NCBI GenBank assembly: GCA_036399695.1 | Contig: DASWMP010000153.1 | Location: 1-5,586, forward strand | Source of the DNA: DASVEE01 sp036399695 | GTDB taxonomy: Bacteria; Acidobacteriota; Thermoanaerobaculia; Gp7-AA8 | DNA: 5,586 nt | Direction: 5' to 3' | Shown here: positions 1 to 5,586 of the stretch, one piece after another | Numbering within the stretch: the stretch's first letter is position 1 | Layout of the letters: every line of letters starts with the position of its first letter | Translations under genes and position numbers: made by a program | The notes under the pieces: generated by a model | Told to the model about the DNA's origin: nothing | What the model saw: only the letters and a program-made list of their open reading frames with translations | Database searches by the model: none

Positions 1-32
1 GGGTGCCCGATATTCGGCGGAATCTGAATGTG

Positions 33-68
33 GGACAGACACTCCTGTCTGTCCGCGCCCGCAGGCGC
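33..68. repeat. Intergenic hairpin pair
   Basis: The arms GGACAGAC (33-40) and GTCTGTCC (47-54) are perfect reverse complements around the 6-nt loop ACTCCT. Immediately after them, GCGCC (55-59) and GGCGC (64-68) form a second short stem with a CGCA loop. Neither stem is followed by a T-run, so an intrinsic terminator for a gene upstream of the window is possible but not well supported. A dispersed palindromic intergenic repeat is the alternative. The pairing is seen directly; the role is unknown. Confidence 0.5.
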
Positions 69-127
69 CGGTTCATCGACGGCAGAACCAAGGGAGTAGA
101 TCGAGGCGCACCGTTTTGAGACACCCT

Positions 128-150
128 GCGTTCGCCACCGCACTCCGAGA
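128..150 (-). repeat. 23-nt dispersed element, left copy (half-site)
   Basis: This stretch starts GCGTTCGCCACCGC and ends CTCCGAGA. It is the exact reverse complement of 5533-5555 at the other end of the window. In the right copy the element is part of a hairpin; here the partner arm is missing, because the bases before it (ACACCCT) do not pair with it. It lies 47 nt upstream of the mutase start codon. It looks like one arm of a repeat family scattered between genes. The identity is seen directly; the repeat-family interpretation is inferred. Confidence 0.65.
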
Positions 151-182
151 CCTGGCTCTCTCTCCCCTCCGGCGCGCTGCCC

Positions 183-188
183 CATAAT
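183..188 (+). promoter_or_regulatory. Possible -10 element for the mutase gene
   Basis: CATAAT matches the sigma-70 consensus TATAAT at five of six positions in an otherwise C-rich stretch. It ends 9 nt before the ATG at 198. Transcription would then start almost at the start codon, giving a leaderless or nearly leaderless mRNA. That fits the absence of any Shine-Dalgarno sequence (the bases before the ATG are a run of C). No convincing -35 hexamer lies at the usual distance; the tract there is CTCTCTCCCC. Weak call. Confidence 0.25.
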
Positions 189-197
189 GCCCCCCCG

Positions 198-1580
198 ATG
201 ATCACCTTCGGAACGGACGGCTGGCGGGCCGTCATCGCGGATGGCTACACCTTCGAGAACGTCAGGATCGTCAGCGACGCCATCGCCGTCGCCGCGCGGA
301 CGCTGAAACCGCCGGCTGACGTCGACGCCAACACCCTCATCGTCGGCTTCGACCGGCGCTTCCTTTCCAGCGACTTCGCCGCCGCGGTCGCCGAACGGCT
401 CCGCCTGGCCGGCTTCCGGGCCCTCCTCTCGGACCGCCCGACCCCCTCGCAGACCATCTCCTACACCGCCTGGAAGCGGAAGCTCCTCGGCGGTGTGGTC
501 GTCACGGCCAGCCACAACCCGGCCCGCTACAACGGCCTGAAGTCGAAAGCCTGGTACGGCGGCTCGGCCCTCCCGGAGATGTATCAGGCCATCGTCGACG
601 CCCTCGGCTCCAGCGAAACCCGCGACGGGGGCTCCATCGAGACGGCCAACATCCTCGACGACTACATCGCCGCCATCGGCGCGCAACTCGACACGGCGAA
701 AATCGGCGCGCTGCCGATCCTCCACGATGCCGTCCACGGCGTCGCCTCCGGCATCCCGGGCCGCCTCGTTTCCAACGTCACGACCATCCGCGGGGAGGTC
801 AATCCTTCTTTCGGCGGCGTCAATCCCGAGCCGATCCCGGAGAACCTCGGCGCCGCGCGCGAGGCCATGCAGCGCGGAGGCTACGCGCTCGCCATCTGCA
901 ACGACGGCGATGCCGACCGCCTCGGCATCCTCGACGAGCGCGGCACCTTCGTCTCCCCGCAGAAGATCATCGCCATGCTCGCCCTCTACCTGATCCGCGA
1001 GAAGAAGATGAGCGGGGAACTGGTCAAGACCTTCTCCACCACCCGCCTCATCGAGAAGGTCGCGCGGTCCCTCGGCGTGACGCTGCACGAGACGCCCATC
1101 GGCTTCAAATACGTCGCCGACCTGATGCTCGCGCGCCAGATCCTCATCGGCGGCGAGGAGAGCGGCGGCATCGGCTTCGGCCACTTCCTGCCGGAGCGCG
1201 ACGGCATCCTCAGTGGACTCATGGTCGCCGAAGCGGTGGCGCACTACGGCCGCCCGCTGTCGGAAATCATCGCGGCCATGGAGGAGGAATTCGGCGCGCT
1301 CCACTACGACCGCCGCGATCTGAACCGCCCCATGGACGCGAACCAGCGCCTCATCGACCGGGTGAAAGCGGGCGAGTTGGACGACGTGTTCGGCCCCGGC
1401 TTCACCACGCGCGAGGAGAAGGACGGCGTGAAGATGAACTACGCCGACGGCTCCTGGATCCTCTTCCGCAAATCAGGCACCGAGCCGATCATCCGCATCT
1501 ACTGCGAAAGCCCTGATGCGGAACGGGTGCAGACGATGCTCGAGCGCGCTGTCACGGAGCTCGACCGGCACCAGCAATAG
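198..1580 (+). CDS. Phosphoglucomutase/phosphomannomutase family protein
   Basis: This is a cytosolic alpha-D-phosphohexomutase that interconverts hexose 6-phosphate and hexose 1-phosphate through a phosphoserine enzyme. It would feed nucleotide-sugar, envelope polysaccharide or glycogen synthesis. All four family signatures are present in order. The N-terminal FGTDGWR (4-10) is followed by the catalytic loop TASHNP with the phosphorylated Ser105. Next come the Mg-binding loop DGDADR (Asp236, Asp238, Asp240), the sugar-specificity loop GEESGG (319-324) and the C-terminal phosphate-binding RKSGTEP (424-430). At 460 residues it is full length for the family. The ATG is chosen because FGTDGWR normally sits within the first ten residues; there is no Shine-Dalgarno sequence. 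The sequence does not decide glucose versus mannose versus glucosamine as substrate. A general PGM/PMM looks more likely than GlmM, but I leave the symbol blank. Its last 108 nt overlap the convergent methyltransferase gene. Confidence 0.95.
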   Translation: MITFGTDGWRAVIADGYTFENVRIVSDAIAVAARTLKPPADVDANTLIVGFDRRFLSSDFAAAVAERLRLAGFRALLSDRPTPSQTISYTAWKRKLLGGVVVTASHNPARYNGLKSKAWYGGSALPEMYQAIVDALGSSETRDGGSIETANILDDYIAAIGAQLDTAKIGALPILHDAVHGVASGIPGRLVSNVTTIRGEVNPSFGGVNPEPIPENLGAAREAMQRGGYALAICNDGDADRLGILDERGTFVSPQKIIAMLALYLIREKKMSGELVKTFSTTRLIEKVARSLGVTLHETPIGFKYVADLMLARQILIGGEESGGIGFGHFLPERDGILSGLMVAEAVAHYGRPLSEIIAAMEEEFGALHYDRRDLNRPMDANQRLIDRVKAGELDDVFGPGFTTREEKDGVKMNYADGSWILFRKSGTEPIIRIYCESPDAERVQTMLERAVTELDRHQQ

Positions 1581-2387
1581 ATCCCCGGCACCGTCGAAGC
1601 CATAGACGTCGTACCGCTGCGCACGTGCGAAGGCGACGACGTCGTCGGCGGTCTGCCCGTGCCACGCCAGGCAGTGCGCGGAGAACTCGCCGAAGATCAG
1701 CGGCCGCTCGCGCGCCAGGAACTCCACGCCGCCCTGCAGCACTTTCAGATCGTAGCCGTCGGTATCGAGCTTGACGACGCCGCAGCGGGGCGGCAGGTCG
1801 AGCAGGTCGAGCGTCGTGATCTCGAGCTCCTGACGCACGCAGTCGTAGGTGGAGCCGTCCGGCAGGATGTTGGCCGTGCCGGTGCCGTCGCCGGGATGAA
1901 GGTTGCCCTCCACCTGGATCTCGACCTTTCCGGGTGCGGTGCCGAGGGCCAGGGGGACGATCGTGATGGCGGACTGCAGACCGTTCGCCGCGACGTTGCG
2001 CCGCAGGACGGCCACGTTGTCCGGCACCGCCTCCACCGCCACGACCGGTGCCTTCGACCGGAGCGCGAACGGGATGGAGATGAAGCCGACGTTGGCCCCG
2101 ACGTCGAGCAGATAGCCGTCCGATTGCTCATGCAGAGCGAGCAGCAGTTCGACCGTCTCGGCTTCATAGCCGCCGGTGACGAAGGCGAGCCGCTGCAGCC
2201 AGGCGTGCAGATCGAGCTCCACGTCGAAGGGCGCCGGCCGCCGCATCCGGGCGCGCACGCGGACATGCCGTCCCGCCAGTCCGAGCGCCTTGTACAACGC
2301 CAGCGCCGCCCGCGCTTTGCCGCGGAAGCGGGGGAGGGCGGCGGAGAGCCGTCCAACTCCGAGGAAGACCCTTTCGGCGAAGCGCAC
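1473..2387 (-). CDS. FkbM family SAM-dependent methyltransferase
   Basis: A 304-residue Rossmann-fold methyltransferase of the FkbM type, which usually O-methylates sugars, polyketides or other small molecules. The substrate here is unknown. Residues 1-65 are basic and variable. Motif I, LLDVGANVGFISI, is at 93-105. The acidic residue expected to hold the SAM ribose is Glu119 in VVAVEAVPDN. The family's conserved KIDVEG motif appears as KLDTDG (206-211), followed by VLQGG, and GEF is at 233-235. No signal peptide or membrane helix is visible. The start is a GTG 7 nt after the stop of the upstream membrane-protein gene. It lacks a clear ribosome binding site, so translational coupling is likely. 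Residues 270-304 are read antisense to the mutase C-terminus. The fold probably ends near residue 272, so this tail may be a read-on extension after loss of an older stop. Confidence 0.85.
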   Translation of the reverse strand: MRFAERVFLGVGRLSAALPRFRGKARAALALYKALGLAGRHVRVRARMRRPAPFDVELDLHAWLQRLAFVTGGYEAETVELLLALHEQSDGYLLDVGANVGFISIPFALRSKAPVVAVEAVPDNVAVLRRNVAANGLQSAITIVPLALGTAPGKVEIQVEGNLHPGDGTGTANILPDGSTYDCVRQELEITTLDLLDLPPRCGVVKLDTDGYDLKVLQGGVEFLARERPLIFGEFSAHCLAWHGQTADDVVAFARAQRYDVYGFDGAGDLLLVPVELRDSALEHRLHPFRIRAFAVDADDRLGA

Positions 2388-2394
2388 GCGGCGA

Positions 2395-2865
2395 TTATGA
2401 ACCGTCGCGCTTCCACATCATCGGCAGCACGAGCCACAGGACCGCGAAAACGCCGAAGGAGCCGGCGGCGATCGCGAGCGCCGCGGCCGTCTGCTGCAGG
2501 ATCACCCGGGCCACGATGTAGACCTCGAGCGAGATGGCCATCGCCAGCGGCAGCATGCTCGCGAGCAGGAACCGGCTGGAGATCCGGACGAAGTGGTCGG
2601 AGACCGAGCGGGGATGCCGCAGCCGGTGCCAGGCGGCGGGCGTCATCAGCAGGGCGATGGCCAGCACGACGAAGAACGTGGCCACGAGATGCACCTGCTG
2701 TTCGAGCCCGCTGAGCGCCTCGCTGAATCGCGAGTCGAAGATGACGACGAGCTGAAATCCGAACAGCGCCTGCATCCCCGGCAGCACCATGCGGCACTCC
2801 TCGAGCAGGTGCGACGTGGCGTCGGCAAGAGAGAGCTCCTGGCGGCCGTGTTCCTGGTTGGGCAC
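2395..2865 (-). CDS. DUF6328-like small integral membrane protein
   Basis: A 156-residue inner-membrane protein of unknown function, resembling the DUF6328 family. The hallmarks I recognise are HLLEECRMVLPGMQALFGFQL near residues 19-39 (written in pieces: HLLEECRMVLPG then MQALFGFQL) and TPAAWHRLRH (75-84). Four hydrophobic segments are visible at about 31-44, 58-76, 97-119 and 126-150, with a short charged tail ending KRDGS. I take the GTG at 2865 as start. The frame stays open to a TTG at 2913, but that codon lies inside the heptamer repeat array and would add 16 unconvincing residues. Neither start has a Shine-Dalgarno sequence. The stop TAA is 7 nt before the methyltransferase start, so the two form one transcription unit. 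The family assignment comes from remembered family features, not from a search. Confidence 0.78.
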   Translation of the reverse strand: MPNQEHGRQELSLADATSHLLEECRMVLPGMQALFGFQLVVIFDSRFSEALSGLEQQVHLVATFFVVLAIALLMTPAAWHRLRHPRSVSDHFVRISSRFLLASMLPLAMAISLEVYIVARVILQQTAAALAIAAGSFGVFAVLWLVLPMMWKRDGS

Positions 2866-2895
2866 TGCGTGCGGTTGTGCACGCTTTAGGCCGGG

Positions 2896-2989
2896 TTGGA
2901 TTGGAGTTGGCAATTGGCGGTTGGCGGTTGGCAGGGGAGAAACGGCTCACCGCCGCCTTTACTGCCCACCGCCAACTGCCAACCGCCTA
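2896..2989. repeat. Inverted array of TTGGCRG heptamers
   Basis: Four head-to-tail 7-mers run from 2907 to 2934: TTGGCAA, TTGGCGG, TTGGCGG, TTGGCAG. Two degenerate units (TTGGA, TTGGAG) precede them at 2896-2906. After a 27-nt spacer, four units in the opposite orientation occupy 2962-2989: CTGCCCA, CCGCCAA, CTGCCAA, CCGCCTA. The three inner unit pairs match at 19 of 21 positions, so the block can fold into a long hairpin. It fills the gap between the divergent DUF6328 and E1 genes. Candidate roles are a repetitive extragenic element or a regulatory site for either gene. The structure is seen directly; the role is inferred. Confidence 0.75.
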
Positions 2990-2991
2990 CT

Positions 2992-3006
2992 CGCGCGCAG
3001 CGCGCG
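2992..3006. repeat. GC palindrome
   Basis: CGCGCGC and GCGCGCG flank a single central A, giving a perfect 15-nt odd palindrome two bases after the heptamer array. Alternating CG could favour Z-DNA or a cruciform, or the site could bind a dimeric protein. It abuts the proposed -35 of the E1 promoter. GC-rich DNA yields such palindromes by chance more often than average, so functional weight is low. Confidence 0.4.
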
Positions 3007-3008
3007 GG

Positions 3009-3037
3009 TTGGCTTCTGCGGCCCGGCACGGTAGCAT
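3009..3037 (+). promoter_or_regulatory. Possible sigma-70 promoter for the E1 gene
   Basis: TTGGCT (3009-3014, four of six matches to TTGACA) and TAGCAT (3032-3037, four of six matches to TATAAT) are separated by exactly 17 nt. Transcription would start near 3044 and leave a leader of about 80 nt before the GTG. Position and spacing are good, but both hexamers are imperfect, so the call is tentative. Confidence 0.3.
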
Positions 3038-3115
3038 TCACGCCTTGGCCGCACCACGCCAGCGGTGACCCAGCGCTTACGGGCATCGACTTCTCGCGGC
3101 ACCTCTCACAACATC

Positions 3116-3120
3116 GGAGA
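3116..3120 (+). promoter_or_regulatory. Ribosome binding site of the E1 gene
   Basis: GGAGA lies 5 nt before the GTG at 3126 and is the only convincing Shine-Dalgarno sequence among the four genes. It fixes the GTG as the start; no other plausible start with such a site lies upstream in frame. Confidence 0.7.
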
Positions 3121-3125
3121 TCGAC

Positions 3126-5528
3126 GTGCCTGAGCAAATCGAACAGACGCGGACGCAGTTCACCCGCGAGAGCATCATCGACGACTACCGCATCGCCGTG
3201 CGCAGCCGGCAGGCCAGCCTGCTGGGCCGGCGCGAAGTGCTGACCGGGAAAGCCAAATTCGGCATCTTCGGAGACGGCAAGGAGATCGCGCAGCTCGCCT
3301 GGGCCCGCGCCTTCCGCAAAGGCGACTGGCGTTCCGGTTACTACCGCGACCAGACGTTCGTCTTCGCCCTCGGCATCGGCACTCTCGACGAGTTCTTCGG
3401 GCAGCTTTACGCCGACGCTGACATCGCGCACGACCCCTGGTCGGGCGGCCGTTCGATGAACTCGCACTTTGCCTCGCGCCTCCTCGGCCCGGACGGCCGC
3501 TGGATGCCGCACACCGACTCGTACAACACCTCCGCCGACATGTCGCCGACGGGCGCGCAGATGCCGCGGCTCGTCGGCCTCGGCTGGGCGTCGAAGCTGT
3601 ATCGCGAGATCGCGGAGCTGAAGGAAGCGACCGACTTTTCGAAGCACGGCGACGAGATCGCCTGGGGCACGATCGGCAACGCGTCGACGGCCGAGGGGAT
3701 GTTCTGGGAGTCGATCAACGCGGCCGGCGTGCTGCAGATCCCGATGGTCGTCTCGATCTGGGATGACGGCTACGGCATCTCCGTCCCGAACGAGCACCAG
3801 ATCACGAAGGGCGACCTGTCCGAGCTGCTCAAAGGCTTCCAGCGGGAGCCGAAGTCCAAAGCCGGTTTCGACATCTACACCGTCAAGGGATGGGACTACC
3901 CGGCCCTCTGCGAGACGTACATCCATGCGGCGACGATCTCGCGCAAAGAGCACGTCCCGGCCATCATCCACGTCATCGAGATCACGCAGCCGCAGGGGCA
4001 TTCGACCTCCGGCTCCCACGAGCGGTACAAGTCGAAAGAGCGGCTGGACTTCGAGGTCGAGTTCGACGGCATCACCCGGATGCGCGACTGGATGATCGCG
4101 CAGGGGATCGCCACGGCGGAGGAGCTCGACGCGTTCGAGAAGGAAGACACGAAGCTCGTGCGCGACGCGCAGCGCCGCGCGTGGGAAGCGTACCGCGCGC
4201 CCATCGACGCCGAAGTGAAGACGGCAGTCGGGTTCATCGATCGCATCGCCGCGAGCTCCTCGAAGAAGAAGGAGCTCGAGTCGATCCGCGGCGAGCTGGC
4301 GCGCATCCAGGCGCCGTTCCGCCGCGACGCGGTGCGCGCGCTGACGTCGGCGCTCGTCATTGCGCGAGGGGAGGAGATCCCGCGCGAGATCATCGACTGG
4401 CGCAACGAGCAGGAGCGCCTCGGCGACGAGCGTTACGGCGCGCATCTGCGCAGCGAGTCCGACGAAGCGGCCATGCGCATCGCCGTCGTGGAGCCGGACT
4501 ATCCGGAGGACTCGCCGCTCCTCAACGGCTACGAGATCATCAACCACACCTTCGACCACGCGCTCCGCCGCGACCCGCGGATCATCATCTTCGGCGAAGA
4601 CGTCGGCAAGCTCGGCGACGTTAACCAGGGCTGCCTCGGCCTGCAGGAAAAGTACGGCGTGGCCCGCGTCGGCGACACCGGCATCCGCGAGTGCACGATC
4701 ATGGGGCAGGCCATCGGCGCCGCGCTGCGCGGCCTGCGGCCGATCGCCGAGATCCAGTACCTCGACTACATCCTCTATGCCCTGCAGATCATGTCCGACG
4801 ACCTGGCCACGACGCGCTGGCGCTCGGCCGGCGGGCAGAAGGCGCCGGTCATCATCCGCACGCGCGGCCATCGCCTCGAGGGCATCTGGCACTCCGGCTC
4901 ACCGATGGCCGGCATCATCAACCTCGTGCGCGGCATCCACGTCTGCGTCCCCCGCAACATGACGCAGGCGGCCGGCTTCTACAACACGCTGCTGCGGTCG
5001 GACGACCCGGGGCTGGTCGTGGAAGTGCTGAACGGCTACCGCACGAAGGAGAAGCTGCCGTCCAACATCGCCGACATGACGCTGCCGCTCGGCGTTCCGC
5101 AGGTGATGCGCGAAGGCAAAGACGTGACGCTGGTCTCGTACGGCGCCACGCTGCGCATCGTGATCGAAGCCGCGGAGTTGCTGGCGCAGACAGGGATCGA
5201 AGCGGAAGTGATCGACGTGCAGACGCTGCTGCCGTTCGACGTCACCGGCACGATCGCCGAGTCCGTGCGGAAAACGAACCGCCTGGCCTTCATCGACGAA
5301 GACGTCCCCGGCGGCACGACGGCGTACATGCTCCAGCAGGTGGTCGAGCGCGACCGCGCCTACGAATGGCTGGACTCGCAGCCGATCACGATCGCCAGCA
5401 AAGAGCACCGCCCCGCGTACGGTTCGGACGGCGATTACTGGTCGAAGCCGAACCGCGAGACGATCTTCGCCCGCGTGTACGAGCTTCTGCACGAAGCGTC
5501 GCCGAAAAAGTACCCGAAGCTCTGGTAA
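3126..5528 (+). CDS. Fused E1 (alpha+beta) of a 2-oxoacid dehydrogenase complex
   Basis: An 800-residue thiamine-diphosphate enzyme. It decarboxylates a 2-oxoacid (pyruvate or a branched-chain 2-oxoacid) and passes the acyl group to the lipoyl E2. Alpha and beta parts, usually two proteins, are joined in one chain. The alpha half spans about 15-360. Its cofactor segment runs from GNASTAEG (184-191) to WDDGYGIS (212-219), and the loop GHSTSGSHERYK (291-302) carries the active-site His292. A charged helical linker covers about 360-460. The beta half follows, with GEDVG (490-494), DTGIRE with the likely catalytic Glu522 (517-522), and GLRPIAEIQYLDY. The transketolase C-terminal domain, which includes VTLVSYGATLRI, runs from about 665 to the end. 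Oddly, the usual Asp/Glu and final Asn of the metal motif are Asn185 and Asp214. No E2 or E3 gene is in view. The substrate cannot be told from sequence alone. Confidence 0.93.
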   Translation: MPEQIEQTRTQFTRESIIDDYRIAVRSRQASLLGRREVLTGKAKFGIFGDGKEIAQLAWARAFRKGDWRSGYYRDQTFVFALGIGTLDEFFGQLYADADIAHDPWSGGRSMNSHFASRLLGPDGRWMPHTDSYNTSADMSPTGAQMPRLVGLGWASKLYREIAELKEATDFSKHGDEIAWGTIGNASTAEGMFWESINAAGVLQIPMVVSIWDDGYGISVPNEHQITKGDLSELLKGFQREPKSKAGFDIYTVKGWDYPALCETYIHAATISRKEHVPAIIHVIEITQPQGHSTSGSHERYKSKERLDFEVEFDGITRMRDWMIAQGIATAEELDAFEKEDTKLVRDAQRRAWEAYRAPIDAEVKTAVGFIDRIAASSSKKKELESIRGELARIQAPFRRDAVRALTSALVIARGEEIPREIIDWRNEQERLGDERYGAHLRSESDEAAMRIAVVEPDYPEDSPLLNGYEIINHTFDHALRRDPRIIIFGEDVGKLGDVNQGCLGLQEKYGVARVGDTGIRECTIMGQAIGAALRGLRPIAEIQYLDYILYALQIMSDDLATTRWRSAGGQKAPVIIRTRGHRLEGIWHSGSPMAGIINLVRGIHVCVPRNMTQAAGFYNTLLRSDDPGLVVEVLNGYRTKEKLPSNIADMTLPLGVPQVMREGKDVTLVSYGATLRIVIEAAELLAQTGIEAEVIDVQTLLPFDVTGTIAESVRKTNRLAFIDEDVPGGTTAYMLQQVVERDRAYEWLDSQPITIASKEHRPAYGSDGDYWSKPNRETIFARVYELLHEASPKKYPKLW

Positions 5529-5532
5529 GCCA

Positions 5533-5564
5533 TCTCGGAGTGCGGTGGCGAACGCCACCGCTCT
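5533..5564 (+). terminator. Hairpin after the E1 gene, carrying the right copy of the 23-nt element
   Basis: GCGGTGGC (5542-5549) pairs perfectly with GCCACCGC (5554-5561) around a GAAC loop. Beyond a T-T mismatch, AG (5539-5540) pairs with CT (5563-5564). It begins only a few bases after the stop codon, so it may end the E1 transcript. The following CTTGTACAC is not a proper T-tract, so termination would be weak or would need another factor. Positions 5533-5555 are the exact inverted copy of 128-150, which argues for a mobile or dispersed repeat used secondarily as a terminator. Confidence 0.5.
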
Positions 5565-5586
5565 TGTACACGTGTAGCAGAGCGGT
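5557..5586. repeat. Palindrome cut by the window end
   Basis: ACCGCTCT (5557-5564) is the reverse complement of AGAGCGGT (5579-5586). Between them sits the perfect palindrome TACACGTGTA (5567-5576), so the dyad is centred between 5571 and 5572 with two mismatched pairs. It overlaps the preceding hairpin, so the two folds exclude each other. The window stops exactly at the end of the visible right arm; the symmetry probably continues outside. Confidence 0.6.

Noticed and set aside
1659..2714. A 351-codon + strand frame crossing the methyltransferase and membrane-protein genes
   Set aside because: Its translation has no family signature and spans two well-supported minus-strand genes, so it is a shadow.
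2866..2913. Extension of the DUF6328-like protein to the TTG at 2913
   Set aside because: The start would lie inside the heptamer array without a ribosome binding site, and the added residues do not resemble the family's N-terminus.
1745..2950. A 401-codon minus-strand frame overlapping the same two genes
   Set aside because: It is frame-shifted relative to both real genes, and its product is Arg/Ser/Pro-rich with no motif. I see no sign of a frameshift joining the genes.
2907..2989. CRISPR-like array
   Set aside because: The units are 7 nt with no spacers between them and switch orientation halfway, which is not CRISPR architecture; no cas gene is present.
2886..4892. A 668-codon open frame on the minus strand opposite the E1 gene
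   Set aside because: It is an antisense shadow. The + strand frame encodes clear E1 motifs, and the minus reading is low-complexity Arg/Ala/Asp/Val-rich protein with no recognisable domain. Long antisense frames are expected in GC-rich genes.
128..5555. Composite transposon bounded by the 23-nt inverted repeats
   Set aside because: There is no transposase or integrase. The cargo is housekeeping-like, and the bases outside the repeats (ACACCCT on the left, CACCGCT on the right) are not a clean target-site duplication.
1..5586. A new multi-gene defence or biosynthetic system
   Set aside because: The four genes belong to known families in different processes and lie in three transcription units; nothing links them into one system beyond proximity.

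Overview
This is a GC-rich bacterial segment of about 5.6 kb. It holds four genes I can support, framed by several palindromic intergenic repeats. The phylum cannot be read off securely. A fused E1 alpha/beta 2-oxoacid dehydrogenase, a DUF6328-type membrane protein, a 460-residue phosphohexomutase and repeat-rich spacers fit an environmental Acidobacteriota-like genome best. That is inference and should be treated as tentative.

Layout. Positions 1-197 are non-coding and carry a perfect 8-bp hairpin (33-54) and a 23-nt element (128-150) that recurs exactly, inverted, at 5533-5555. On the + strand, 198-1580 encodes an alpha-D-phosphohexomutase (phosphoglucomutase/phosphomannomutase family) with all four signature motifs intact. 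Converging on it from the minus strand is a two-gene unit, 2865 down to 1473. It consists of a small DUF6328-like four-helix membrane protein followed, 7 nt later, by an FkbM-type SAM methyltransferase. The 3' end of the methyltransferase runs 108 nt into the mutase, antisense to its phosphate-binding loop. The spacer 2866-3125 holds an inverted array of TTGGCRG-type heptamers, a GC palindrome, a possible promoter and a clear ribosome binding site. Finally, 3126-5528 encodes an 800-residue fused E1 (alpha plus beta) of a 2-oxoacid dehydrogenase complex. It is followed by nested palindromes that are cut off by the window end.

How the genes relate. They do not form one pathway. The mutase supplies hexose-1-phosphates for envelope or storage polysaccharide. 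The methyltransferase could modify a glycan or other small molecule and might be loosely linked to it. The E1 belongs to central or branched-chain carbon catabolism; its E2 and E3 partners are not in the window. I see no defence system, mobile-element gene, CRISPR or RNA gene. The most interesting signals are the flanking repeat family, the reciprocal Asn/Asp substitution in the E1 cofactor motif, and the antisense convergent overlap.
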